From assembly GCF_027580225.2 (NCBI RefSeq), contig NC_073353.2:39982001-40046000 (forward strand): a DNA stretch of 64,000 bases, written 5' to 3'. The stretch comes from Misgurnus anguillicaudatus. Taxonomy: Eukaryota; Chordata; Actinopteri; Cypriniformes; Cobitidae. Each line of letters begins with the position of its first letter. The stretch's first letter is position 1. The position numbers and the translations under genes were made by a program. Shown piece after piece: positions 12,547-28,352 of the stretch. Below the pieces are notes generated by a model. It saw only the letters and a program-made list of their open reading frames with translations. It did not search any database and was not told the DNA's origin.

Positions 12547-13215
12547 ACCGAGCCCCTAAGGTGACATTGGTGTAAAAAAATCTAAAGTTTAGTTTCATGT
12601 GCTCACGTGAAACTTTCATGTGCTCAATTTTTTTTAAGTTTAGTTTTGCGTGCTCATGGGAAACTTTCGCGTGTGCACGTGAAAGTTTCACATGCGCACG
12701 CGATATTTTCACATGAGCATGCGATAGTTTCATGTGAGCACGCGATAGTTTCATGTAAGCACACGAAATTAAACGCAAAAGTTTCACGTGAGCAAGTTTC
12801 ACGTGAGCACGCAAAACTAAATGCAAAAGTTTCACTTAAGTAGGCGAAACTAAACCCGATAGTTTCACGTGCGCACACAAAAGTTTCACGTGCACACGTG
12901 ATAGTTTCTCGTGAGCACGCAAAAGTTTCACGTGCGCACGCGATAGTTTCACGTGAGCACGCGATAGTTTCACGTGAGCACGCGGTAGTTTCACGTGAGC
13001 ACGCGGTAGTTTCACGTGAGCACGCGGTAGTTTCACGTGAGCACGCGATAGTTTCACGTGAGCACGCGGTAGTTTCACGTGCGCACACGAAAGTAAACGC
13101 AGTAGTTTCACGTGAGCACGCGGTAGTTTCACGTGAGCACGCGGTAGTTTCACGTGAGCGCGCGAAACTAAACTTTATTTAATTTTTGCTCCATGTCCCC
13201 TTAGGGGCTCCGTAT
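12547..13215. repeat. 21-bp minisatellite inside an inverted-repeat element
   Basis: The core (about 12590-13165) is a tandem array of a 21-base unit, best seen at 12940-13080 as GTTTCACGTGAGCACGCGGTA with a G/A change near the end. Roughly eighteen CACGTG hexamers occur. The outer ends are inverted complements (CGAGCCCCTAAGG at the left, CCTTAGGGGCTCCG at the right), and TTGCAT flanks both sides, so the array has grown within a transposon. Because the unit is seven codons long, all frames stay open in places and yield spurious repetitive ORFs on both strands. Confidence 0.85.
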
Positions 13216-13549
13216 TGCATTGACTCTTTATTGCTTACACATATATGATTCCTTGTGCCATGCTGTACACGTTTATGTGCTTGTATTTGAAAGTGCACAA
13301 TAACTGATCAATGCAAGTGTGCATGCATCCACTCATAAAATGGAGAAGAGATGGTGGCTCTGCTCTGTTCAAGCACTTAAACAGTTCAACTGTGCCCTTC
13401 AACAGTTGTCATTTGCTTCTTCAAATACCTTTGTCATTGAAGAGAGATTAAAAAAAAGCCTCAAATGAATGTGAACAAAGGCACAGCAGCAGAGCAACAC
13501 AGTGCAAATTGCCTGACGATGAGGTGGCTCATCCCACTGTTAGTTTAAT

Positions 13550-13660
13550 TGATACTTAAAGGCCCGCTATCCGTTCGGAAGTGCTGAGAGGCTACAAACC
13601 GCCTCGGCCAAGGTGTGGTAACAGGGTGAGTAACTGCAAGCCAGCTCTCCGTCTGTTAGT
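13550..13660. promoter_or_regulatory. Candidate conserved non-coding block with T-box core
   Basis: Complex sequence containing AGGTGTGGTA (13611-13620). Nearby AGGTGTGAAA at 14111-14120 matches the T-box half-site consensus exactly. Function is inferred from motif and position only. Confidence 0.25.
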
Positions 13661-14269
13661 GCTCTCTCTCCATGTGCAGCGTCGATGCTCTCTCTGCACT
13701 TTCACCCCTTGCACACTTGCATATTTCTGAGCGCTGTGTCGGTTGTTTTGGAGGTTTCTTTTTACATGCACACGATGCTTTAGATCGGATTTATACCAGA
13801 TGTCTTATTGATATTCTTGAGTGGCTTGAGTCCAAGAGTCCCAAAGATGGACGCTGCTACCTGTGCACGTTTGAGGAATGAATGAGAAGAACGGTTGGTT
13901 TAATTTCTTTATTCATGCACAAAGATGAAGTGTGTGATGTCTGTGCCACTTTAATCTCAACAAACTCATGTCATTGGTTCGGGTAGCATTGCACCGCTCA
14001 AACATTAAATTGCAATTGAGTATGTTGGCACAGAAACGGTCTGCTTTACCTTTTAAATGCATACAATAATACACACACACATGCAACATTTGTAAGTCTG
14101 CTTTTGCATAAGGTGTGAAAAATAAATGCATTCACTCGCCACGTCCTTGTATATATATACAGTGTTGGTTTGAGTCTCTTTCAATCCGACACGTGTTTGT
14201 TTGAAGTAAAGTGAAGACTTTAAAACAACTCTTCATTTCTTTTCTCCCCTTCCCCCACTCTCTCAACTT

Positions 14270-14620
14270 CAAGTCGACTTTCTCCCACTAGAATTCAGGA
14301 ATGATCATTAACCTTTTCTTTGGTTCCCCCCCTCTTGCCAGCCTGTATCTCCTGTTCTGTTTGGTTCCTGGCCCCATATGCCACTTTCCTATTTCCTGGC
14401 TGAAGACAGCAGGGAGTCGCTCTATTATCACCTCCACTGAGCTGTCTTTGAATGTGAGAGGCAATTCCATTTCACTTTGCCATGGGGAGGAGGAGGCGGG
14501 CGAACTACCCGGCTCGCAGAAATTGGCTAAGGGTTCATTTTTTTAGACGCAGCGCGAGGACGTCGCTTTCCTCTTGTGTTACTGAGGATTTCGTACGGAC
14601 TGCGCTGCTGCCACAATTGC
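14270..14620. promoter_or_regulatory. Candidate conserved non-coding block
   Basis: GC-richer, repeat-free sequence between AT-rich flanks. Short ORFs on both strands (14288-14546) are incompatible with one clear gene. It has the look of a vertebrate conserved non-coding element. Confidence 0.25.
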
Positions 14621-14790
14621 GCTCTTGAAAATTGCTCGATATGGGTTTTGACAAGTGTAGAGATCAAGAGTATTTGTTTGTTTCAGATATAGGTGTCATT
14701 AAATTTAAATATTTCTCATGCACAGTTACGTATTTACACACACACATATGTATATGCTGCTTTATGATTTTATTATTTGGTGATTATGAT

Positions 14791-15193
14791 GTACACTGTA
14801 AAAAAATTCAGATGAAATTACAGTGTTGCTTGCAGCTGGTTGCTGGTAACTTACCGTAGATTTACATTGATGTTATTTACTGGCAACATTTTGTTCAAAG
14901 TTAAATGAACATTAAATATTATCAAGTCTTTGTCTTTACAGAGTAAAACTAAAATAACAGCATCAAGCAAAACATCATGGGAAACAGGTTGATGATGATT
15001 TCCCAGAATGTTTTGCATGAGGCTGTTATTGTATAGTTTTATTTTGCAAAGATAAAGATTTGTTAATATTTAAAATGTATTTAACTTTAAACAAACTCTT
15101 GCCAGTAAATAACATAAATATAAATCTACAGTAAGTTACCGGCAACCAGCTGCAATTAACACTGTAATTTCTACTGAATTTTTTTAACAGTGT
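14791..15193. mobile_element. CACTGTAAA-ended inverted-repeat element, copy 1
   Basis: About 400 bases with ends TACACTGTAAAAAAATTCAG and an imperfect complement at the right. Long internal arms (CAGCTGGTTGCTGGTAACTT / AAGTTACCGGCAACCAGCTG) fold back. Two further interrupted copies are at 15288-16240 and 57374-59246. Confidence 0.85.
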
Positions 15194-15287
15194 ATGATAA
15201 GCACATTTGTTGATATATATACCTACCTACATGATTGTTTAAAGGACAAATATAGAAATTTTCATAATTCCTAATGCTAAAACCCTA

Positions 15288-16240
15288 ATGCTGTAAAATA
15301 ATTTTGTAGAAATTACGGTATTACTGTCAGGTGTTTGCCAGTAACTTACTGTAGATTTAAATTTAAAGTTATTTACTGGCAACAGTTTGTTTAAAGTTAA
15401 ATGAACATTTTATCATCAATGAACATCTTTATCTTTGCAGTAATAAAACATTTTGGGAACCAGAAATCCTCATCAACCTTTTTCTGTTTTTTTCCTTCAG
15501 ATTTTGGTTCCCAGAACGCTTTGCATGAGGCTGTTATTTTATAGTTTTACTTTGTAAAGACAAATACTTGTTAATTTTCATTTAACTTTGAACAAACTTT
15601 TGCCAGTACATGACATATATATTTAAAGAGATAGTTCACCCAAAATGAAAATGAGTTTCGTTGCAAAACGAGGTAACTCCGTTTTTTTAATTTTTCAGAA
15701 ATCTTGTTTTTTGGTTGTGCATTCCAATTAATATCAATTAAACTGCAGTTGGTTTGTTTTTATTTAAACCCTCATAACTTAACAATTACAGCTAAGTTGC
15801 ACCATAAAACAAAATAATAACATGATAACATAATAATAAACATGTTTTCACAAAAATGTTAAAAACGAACTTATCTCGTTTTGCAATGAAACTCTTCAAA
15901 TTTTGTCATCATTTTTTCACTCTCATGTTGTTACAAACCTTTATAAATTTTGTTGTTCTGATAACCTCAAAGGAAGATATTTTGAGGAATGTTTGTAAAC
16001 AAACCATTCATACACTTCCATAGTATTACTTTTCCTACTATGGAAGTGAATGAGGCTCGAGATCGTTAAGGTTTCAAATATTCCTTGATATATCTAAATT
16101 TGTGTTCATCAGAACAACAAAATGTATACAGGTTTGTAACAATATGAGAAAATAATGACAGAATTTTCATTTTTGGGTGAATTATTTCTTTAAATCTACA
16201 GTAAGATGCTGAAAAACAGCTCATTTTTTATAACTTCCTT
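15288..16240. mobile_element. Three-level nest of inverted-repeat elements
   Basis: The outer layer is a second copy of the 14791-15193 family, present as 15288-15623 and 16192-16240. It is split by a MITE with ends AAAGAGATAGTTCACCC / GGGTGAATTATTTCTTT (15624-16191), a family very common in fish. That MITE is itself split by a family-A palindromic MITE (15652-15893) related to 3159-3359. Confidence 0.8.
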
Positions 16241-16747
16241 TCTTCAAGTTAACACAATTCAATATTTTGATTGTAAAATGTCTTTTTACGTGATGCTTGA
16301 AATGGCGAAGCTCCAAAAAGTGGAAAGCCTAATCCAGATGACTCCACTGGGTTAATAAATGTCCTCTAAAACAAAATGATTCATTTTTAAGAGAAAACAA
16401 TTAATATTTTGAGTTTATTAAACAAAATTGAAATGTAAACAAACAGATCTGAGTGCCAAAGAGAAACAATGAAATTTGACGTTATCTATGTGCCACCATA
16501 TTAAATTTAAAACTCTCATTTTTACATATAAATAATTTTAGCACAAATATATGAAGGAACGCTCGTTTCAGTCTGAAAATGACGATTCATTCGGATAATT
16601 AACCAATAATTCTGTCATAATTTATTTAACCCTTTTTATTCCATATAATAAAGGTAAAGAGTGACCATGCTGTCCATCTGTAACATTAAAATTCAACATC
16701 TCCTCTTATCGATACTGTCTCTTATCGATAAATTGTACTGTTTTTGT

Positions 16748-17568
16748 ACACTCTCAAAAAAAAAAGGTATAAATGTTGTCACTAGGGTGGTACCTTTTCA
16801 AAAGGTACACTTTTGTACCTAAAAGGTGCATATTGGTTCCCTTAAAAGTACACCTTAATACCTTGCAAGTACATACTAGTTCCTCAAAGACACTAGCGGG
16901 CAATGACTTCTTTTTTCGAAGGCGCTCGATGCGAAGTTTGTCACAACATGTATGTAGCCCGTCATGTGTGCGGTTCATCATTTCAAAATATATGTTCTGC
17001 GCGTCAAGTGATCCTCCTATGTGCATCACGTGTCTTGGCAAAATAAGTGCCTGCTGCAGACGCGTCTAAAGGGTTTATGATTAAAGAGACGCTCACGTTT
17101 GCCAGATACTCACATAATTATGTGTAATCAGAGTTTACTGTTAAGGAGTGTCTTGCGTGTATTTTGTGAACGTGAGCGTCTCTTTTATCATAAACGGTTT
17201 TGACGCGTGTGCAGCAAGCACTTATTTTGACAAAACACGGGATTCACATGGTTCACATGACGCAACAAACACATATTTTGAAAACACAAGCAACACACAT
17301 GACACTCCGAACACATATTTTGAAGTAGCGCCCCTCTGAAGAGCAGTCACGAGCCGACACTGCTTAAAGGTACATATCTGTGTCATATGGTATACCATTT
17401 TAAAAGATTACACCCCATTGAAAACTTTTGTAACTTTATTTCTGAGTGTGTACGTATATGTATACATTTAGCGCCAATATGTACCTTTGATGTATCAATA
17501 TGAGGTGTACTTTTTGAAAGCGTACCACCCCAGGGACAGCATTTGTACAATACCTTTATTTTTGTGTA
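16748..17568. mobile_element. Inverted-repeat element interrupted by foldback repeat copy 2
   Basis: The outer ends are complementary: AAGGTATAAATGTTGTCACT with GGGTGGTACC at the left, and GGTACCACCC-like sequence with ACAGCATTTGTACAATACCTT at the right. 16897-17355 is a second copy of the foldback repeat seen at 11226-11656, inserted in the middle. Confidence 0.75.
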
Positions 17569-18810
17569 AAAATTTAAAAGTTTTTATTTATAGGTTAATG
17601 TGGTGTTTGTGTATTTTTTTCAAGTACAATATGTTTCTGGCCTAAGATTCAACCTGATGCTCTGTTAAGGTGAAAATTTGCAATAGTGTAATATCTCTGA
17701 AACAACATTGCTATTCTGCATTTGCATAATGTATATAGAAGTGCAATTCTGTAGGGACTGTAAACACACAATCTCTGCTAACCAATAGTTGTTTTGTTTC
17801 ATATTCAGCTACCTTATAAGTGCAGATCTGATAAACAAAAATCAAAGTGGTACACCTCAAGACTCTTAAGGCCCTGTATATACAGTATACATGTCACTTA
17901 TGAGCCTAACACAGGGGCTAGAAAGGTTTTTCTGTCATTTAGGGTCCGGCCAAAAATGTCGAAATTCTCTAAGGAGGCCGATAAAAAATGCACACGCTTG
18001 TCTTAAGCTAAAATTGATGTTTTATAAATAATTTCGACCCTGCAAACATCCAAGGCCACAATCACAGCAACTCACTGATATTCATTTGGCATAAGTCGGT
18101 TTCATTTTTTTGTGCTTTTCATCAGAAATGGCTTAAAAAGTAGAGTTGCTGTGAATCTTTCATGACCCGGGGATGCAGGGGAAAGCGGCTGATGTTCTTC
18201 ACCGTAGACGCCTGACAGCGCTCGCAAGCATCAACAACAAAATGGTCACAAACCCCAGTTGCACTTCCTGGGTCACACGGTCTGATGAATATTTAAAGGA
18301 CTGGCGACGCACTGAACGACTGATAACAGGCCAGTTTCGGGTGATAAAAGAAGGTTTTAGATGGGACATTCTTCTGTATATCTGATATTATAGCTTCACT
18401 ATCGTTTACCCCTTTAATACACATCAGTGATTTAGCTGCAGAAAACAGATGTATTAAGTTCTCATGTAGTCAACATGCAAGAAATAAATCTGCCACCTGG
18501 GGTAAATAATACCAAAGTGGGCTTTTCATACAATAATGTTAACATGCTAAGCATTCAAAGCATATATTTTACTGTAAAACAAGTTTTGAAAACAGCTGTG
18601 ACAATTGATTTTTAAATAATTTTGAGAGTTTGGTTTTAGATGATGCTGTGCTAGCAACCTGATACTCGATAAAAATGGTATAAACATATATTGGATGGAA
18701 ACATTCATTAATTTCATTAATTTATGACATGGGTCTTTAACAGGGGGTCCTCCAAATATTGTTTGAATTTAAAATTATTATATTTTGGAAAAATAAAAAA
18801 AACTTGATTT
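17569..18810. other. Intergenic DNA with a complex block at 18160-18385
   Basis: A 70-codon open frame (18173-18385) lies in GC-richer sequence, but the product is not recognisable. It may be a conserved non-coding element. The rest is AT-rich. Confidence 0.3.
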
Positions 18811-19195
18811 AAAGGTGCAGTGTGTAAATTTTAGCGACATCTAGTGGTGAGGTTGTGAATTGCAACCCATGGCTCAGTTCACTGCTCTTCCCTCGTTTTT
18901 GAAACGCATAGAGAAGCTACAGTAGCCGCCACCGGAAAAACATGTCATCGACTGAGACAATTTAGTAAAAAAAGTTTGTCTGTTAAGAGCTTCTGTAGAA
19001 ACATGGCGGCTCAAAATGGCGACTTCCACGTAAGGGGACCCTCGCTGTATATAGATAAAAACATCTCATTCTAAGGTAATAAAAACATAACGCTTCATTA
19101 TGAAAGGTCTTTATACACCCCTGATAATATGGTTTTGTATATTATTTAGCATTTTTGTAAAGAGATCCTTTTAAAAATTACACACTGCACCTTTA
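18811..19195. mobile_element. AAAGGTGCAGTGTGTAA-ended MITE, copy 1
   Basis: Ends AAAGGTGCAGTGTGTAA and TTACACACTGCACCTTT are perfect complements. Internal sequence matches the inverted copy at 54883-55251. No ORF. A familiar fish repeat family. Confidence 0.9.
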
Positions 19196-19209
19196 AATGA
19201 AGATTCCCA

Positions 19210-19502
19210 TATAGACGGTTTCAGCAGTAACAACATAAACAAGCAGCTGTCGCGGTCCGCACGTAACTTCCGGTAAACTCCGCTAATAATAAATAACCAC
19301 AAAGTACTTTAAACGTAGTTTATTTATATAACAAGCAAAAAAACAACACATCGATTACTTAGGAAACCAAACCATTTATTTTTTTCGACGAGGCATTTGT
19401 TCAAGCGATCAGTTTAGCAACTAGTCAGACCATTAAAAAAAGAAACCAGATGTAAAGTTCGGATCCAGACGTGTATCACGTGCGTCCGATGAAACCGTCT
19501 AT
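19210..19502. mobile_element. TATAGACGGTTTCA-ended MITE
   Basis: About 293 bases bounded by TATAGACGGTTTCA and TGAAACCGTCTATA, 15 bases after the preceding element. No coding content. Confidence 0.8.
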
Positions 19503-19599
19503 ATAATAATATGGTTTGTCCTCCTCTCTATCCATTAAGAAAGAGATTGAAAAGAAAAAAATTGAAAAAGGTTGAAGACCAATGATGTACGGTATTGAT

Positions 19600-22060
19600 T
19601 AAAAATACAATTGATTCATAATCAACAACACTTGACTTTGTCCACCCTCCTTGGCTCCTATTGTATCTGAGCTTGTCGCAATGCATTATGGGAATTTGTG
19701 CATTTCATGTGATTATGCTCTTTTACATTTCAAGCGTATTTATGTAAAAATTTCATTATCCGAAATGTTTGCAGGTGGAGAAAGTAATCACCATTTTCTT
19801 TTATGCTCCATCACCTCAGGAGTGACCTGCCATACGAAAGCTAAAAGTGGAATAAGCTGATGCAAGAGGTAACAGATTACTCCCATATTTATTAATACAC
19901 ATATTTATAAGAATTCTTAATTGAACCGCAAATTAATTATGCGTCCATTGGTTTGTTATTGCCGATTATGTGGACATTATAATTAGACCAGGTCCAAGTT
20001 CAACCATGCAACTAATGTAAGCTCAAGCCTTACCTGCCTCAGAAGGCCACTGTCCTCATTAGTTCTGCGTTTGTGGTGTCAGGTGTGGAAAATAGAGGAA
20101 ATAAATCGCTTTAATTTGTTCTCTCTAGTCCACCTTTGAATCAAAGAAGTTTTATTGATTTATTTTAATTGGCTTTATATTTTTTAATTAACACCTCTTA
20201 ATTTAAAACTCATGGTTTCTTTGTACTGTAAATAATATGCACAATAACATCTTGGACTGACTTTAGTTAACCACAAAAACAAGCAAACGGATCATTTAAA
20301 GAGAGCTGGTTGTGGTAGCAGAAACGTCAATATTCATTTTCAGGGTCAGGTAAATCGTCGCAGGTAAATCTGGCTCTTGACAATGAGAACAGAAGTGACA
20401 CCTGAGCAGGGGACCTAAAAGGACATCAATAATGAGAGGTGTGGGAGTGCATCTCAGGGGACGACACGGGCCCCGAGTCTGCTGCACAGAGGCTAATAAG
20501 GGTTTAAAAGCCACAACTGTCCACACAGCCCACGCCATCCCACCACCCGTCTTTCTTTTCCAAAGAGATGGCTGATGTTTTTTGACAGGCCTCAGCTGTA
20601 GCCACAGGAGATGGCGGCGGTCAGCGGTTATGTCAGCATCAAACAATGCACCTTTAAAACGAGTCAGGCGTTGATTAGAATATAAGTCGTTTAAACGACG
20701 TGACGCTCTTTCAATCGGACAAAGAGCTCCTTTTTCAATCCATCATCTTCATACGAATCTCAAAACGGCATCCGGCAAACAACTTATAAATAACCCAAAG
20801 GCCATCTTAAATGCACTCCCATGAAATTTTTAGCGCCACTGTAATGTAAGCCACTACCTGTCATGAATGGCAAATAACCTTGGCCTCTCTTTCTGTCATC
20901 TCTCGCCGTGTTTACCCTGCTGTCCATCAGCGTGCGCTCTTTCTCTTATATTCTCGTAGAAAGCAATCTCTTCTGACTGGGGCAGCCTTTCCTGTCCCCA
21001 TATCCAGGCTGGCAATAATTTTGTTGTCATCTCGCTGTGCGGTGACCACATCATTGATGTGACAGTGCCGGGCATTAGGTAAAATCCCAGAACTGGTGCT
21101 CACTTACAGAAGCTGCCGTTGACAGTGATTAGATTAGACCTGGCTGGCAAGGCGTGTTCCTCGGTGAAGAGACTTTGAAACAAAGCTTCCTGATATCTGT
21201 GGTCCTTAAGCAACCTCGGCAGACGTTCATATATTGAAGGAATATCTTTTTGTTGGCACTTTACGATGCATTCACGCCATGGTGAAGAATACATGATATG
21301 ACCCTTGATAATCACCTCCAGACTGTGTTATTAGAGATTTTCACCATGACACTGTTATCATCACCTTCAAGTCATTAGATTATCAGATTCTTCTCGGCAC
21401 ACCAGGTTTCATTGCAGGTTTAAGGTTTTTGCATGACACCAAAACGTTCCAGCAAAGCCATTAAAAGCACATGTGGGTGCACAACAGCTGATTGTGTGGG
21501 TCAGTGCAGTTTGTTTGTACTCACCTGATGATGGAAAAGCTCTCTATGCAACACAATGACTCCCCGAGGGAGGCGCCGGCCTTACCGTTCCTAATCACGC
21601 CGGCCCCTCGGTGTTTGTGGCCACTCACTGTGTTAATAAGTGCAAAGTACAGGGGGCTAATGCACAACAAAAGCAGAAGGTAAAAAACAAGTAAACTCTT
21701 CTGGCTGGCGTACACATGGTTAATTCAACAATAAGGCCTGAGAGCGAAGCCTGGCAGTAGCCCATTAAAGAGGAGGAGGAAAGAGGGAAGGCGAGTAATC
21801 CGGTAATGAGGAGCAGAAGATGGCCGCTTGTCCTGCTGGTAGGGTGCGGGCAAGCCCGTGCTTGCATGTTTCAGGAGAATAGATTACTGGACCCCATTGC
21901 CCTGATATAATGACCCTTCTTGTTAGCCTTGGAGGTGAAAGCCTCTTCATTAGAAATCAGAACAACTCACCTCTGCCTGCATCTCCTTTCTGACAGACTG
22001 GAGATGTTTTGCACCCTTAAACATATTTTCTTTGGTTGGGAGATATATTGAAGTATGTCA
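19600..22060. promoter_or_regulatory. Repeat-poor candidate regulatory region
   Basis: Long repeat-free stretch with several complex blocks (about 19640-19870, 20280-20660, 20860-21330, 21530-21980). T-box-like cores AGGTGTGGAA (20081) and AGGTGTGGGA (20437) are present. ORFs occur on both strands over the same bases, arguing against coding. It lies 2.5-5 kb upstream of tbr1, so distal control of that gene is plausible but inferred. Confidence 0.3.
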
Positions 22061-23240
22061 GCCGTCGTGCATCTAAATGTCTTATGTGGACTTCGATTAA
22101 ATCTGAGCCATATGTTAATCTCTGTTATGATGAGATTGACATTACTGTCACTATGTTTGAAGTCCTAGAGAGCATAATAATATATGCATACAAATAATAA
22201 GTATTACCTCTTTTAATTATTGTGCTCCTCTGAAACTTAAAAACATCACAAATGCACTATTTAATCTATCCACAGCTATACTGTGCAGACCATTTGAAAA
22301 ATGCTGGCATGTGAAAATGCATGATATTTAATCATGTTTTTATACATGAGATCTCTGAGAAGAAGTGTAATACAGCTACAGGGGTGATCTGACTAATGCA
22401 AATAAACGAATGCAACTTACAATAACTAAGCGTATTGATGTTCAATAAAAGAAAAAAAAAAGATTTGCCATATCTTTTGTTGTTGACGTCAAAAGCAGTG
22501 CATCCAATTAAACTGTACAGTGTGTTGGCCAAAATTCATTTGTCACTTGCTATAATATGGCTAATACAAATACAATTTTGGCCCGGTGTTTGTTGCATGT
22601 GTTATGCTGGTAAATCACACTTCTGCTGTTGTTTATGCATTTGCAAAATTGTCGATTTTCATATTCAGCCTAATAATTTAGCATATTGTTGGGCCTGCAG
22701 TTCATGGTAATATTAATGATTTTTTTATGTGAAGGACCATTTTGTTTTTTTAGTAGGCTACAGTAATTTTTTTGTTTTAGGACATCTCCTGATAGCGTCC
22801 TGAGGCCCCCAGTTTAACCAAATTAACAAGACCACTAGAATTGCATAATATAAAGAATGCTTTGTTAGCTCCAGAAGATTAGGGGTTAAGGTAAAAGAGT
22901 TTTTCAGACTCATCGGAGGTGCTTTCTAATCGGTCGTGGTGAGAGTCCGTTGTGAGGGTGAGACAGGTGAGATGAACCGAATCTATTTCAGTCTGGAGAG
23001 GAGAGGATGAGGTGACTATCAGATGCCCGCTGGGATCCTGACATAACTGTTACTCTAGAACAGATGATCAGGTTAAACTTTAATAACTAGAACTGTAAGC
23101 TGTGATTTATGAAAAAACTATTTGCATTAGCCTACAATAATTTCAACTGTCGCGCATTTTAAAAAGCGCTCTTTAAATGTGATAAAAACTAATACATGAG
23201 CGCGCAACAGAAATGATGCGAAATACCCATCATTTGCCCT
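22061..23240. other. AT-rich upstream DNA, no gene seen
   Basis: No recognised gene or repeat. Minor AT-rich ORFs only. Confidence 0.4.
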
Positions 23241-23507
23241 ACTCGTCTTTATTATATAAAGGCGTTTTATGTGAGTTGTCTAACACAAGTCTGTTATCAA
23301 ACTGGATATTTGAGGAAACGATCACGTCCTTTGTGTTCAAAGCCATTTGAATCTCATTCAATGGATGTCGAGCGTGAAAGGTTTATTAAAACTTTGCTGT
23401 CGACTGGCTCGTGTCCAGAAAGCGCAGAGCTGTCCAACAACCAGCACATAAACACATCAAGTCTGTCCAATATAAGAAATCCTCTCAATACAGAAAAATG
23501 CATTTAG
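23241..23507 (+). other. TATA-like sequence with an unassigned open frame
   Basis: TATATAAAGG (about 23253) precedes an open frame at 23271-23507 by some 20 bases. The second half, from an in-frame ATG at 23361, has non-repetitive coding-like codon use and ends with a TAG-terminated polar peptide. No family is recognised, and it sits about 1 kb upstream of tbr1. It could be a small gene, an upstream exon or chance. Confidence 0.2.
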
Positions 23508-24068
23508 AAGAATACTGTCATGCATTTGTAATTTTTTGGCGATTTATTTACATGTATTTTGTGTTAATTATAGAGTTTATAATTAAATAAACAGTTAAAG
23601 GACGGTTAATAATCGTGCTTTGTAGTGGCAGTAAATTCTTAGCTCTGGTTTTGTTTTTGTAAAAAAAAAAATATCAGACATATAATGGCTTTATTTATGT
23701 TACATTACCAAGTCGGGTATTATATATATATATATTTTTTTTTACAAATGAAAAGCATTTACAGAAACCTGCCTGGATTTACTCACGCCTGGTTTTATTG
23801 TTTCAGCTTTGAAGCGTTAAGCGAATGTAGTCCATCCACATAAAATATTTATTTACCTTGGGACCGGTAAACAGATCTGAAAAAGAAGCCAAATAATTTC
23901 ACGCTATAACACAAACATTTTAGGTAGGGGGCAATGCGCTCTGCCCGTGATTTCTTCAGACGCTTTAATAATGCATAATTAAGTTTTCAAGTAAAACAGG
24001 CTTTCCTACTTTAGCGCACAGATACAAAGAAGCATCAATATATATGGGCCTATATACACAAAAATACA

Positions 24069-24125
24069 ATTGCATTTATTCATTTAGCAGACTCTTTTAT
24101 CCAAAGTGACTTTCAAATGAGGGCG
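24069..24125. repeat. Dispersed fish repeat fragment
   Basis: Carries the same TTAGCAGAC...CTTTTATCCAAAG core as 10733-10850, here only a fragment. Confidence 0.5.
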
Positions 24126-24289
24126 CATTTAACGTTTTGTCGTAAGAGTCAGAGAATGACTCGTGTTTAGGTACATTTAAATAAAAGACAATAGGGTCTG
24201 CAATAACAGAAAATGGTTTATTTGCACTAGTTAGTAGGGTACTGACGTCATGCACGAGACTACAGTATACAAACAAGAATGACCAGCAG

Positions 24290-24541
24290 AAGTGAATACA
24301 CTGTGGCGCGTGCTTGATTACACTAATTAAGTTCTGTCTAATTAAATTATCATCACGTGTTAACCAATAGCAAAACTGGATTCATTAAGGATGCAGGAAA
24401 AGAAATGCAAAAGCATTTCTGAATGCATGCTAGTGTCAATTGGCTAATTTGCTGTCTTGCACAAAGTAGCTCAAGCCACAGGAAGGCGTTTTCTCTCGCG
24501 CTCTCACGTCGGTCGCGTTAATTGCTATTTGTCATCGAGCG
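24290..24541 (+). promoter_or_regulatory. Probable proximal promoter / 5' UTR of tbr1
   Basis: Contains a CCAAT pentamer (24364-24368), several TAATTA-type homeodomain cores (about 24325-24350) and a CACGTG hexamer (24355), then GC-rich sequence running into the start codon. There is no clear TATA box. The transcription start cannot be fixed. Confidence 0.4.

Positions 24542-28352
<3,811 letters not shown>

Noticed and set aside
12545..13182. Several overlapping ORFs of 78-144 codons on both strands with REHAVVS- or HVKLPRA-like repeats, and a CRISPR-like look
   Set aside because: They arise from a 21-base tandem repeat whose length is a multiple of three. Units are directly adjacent without unique spacers.
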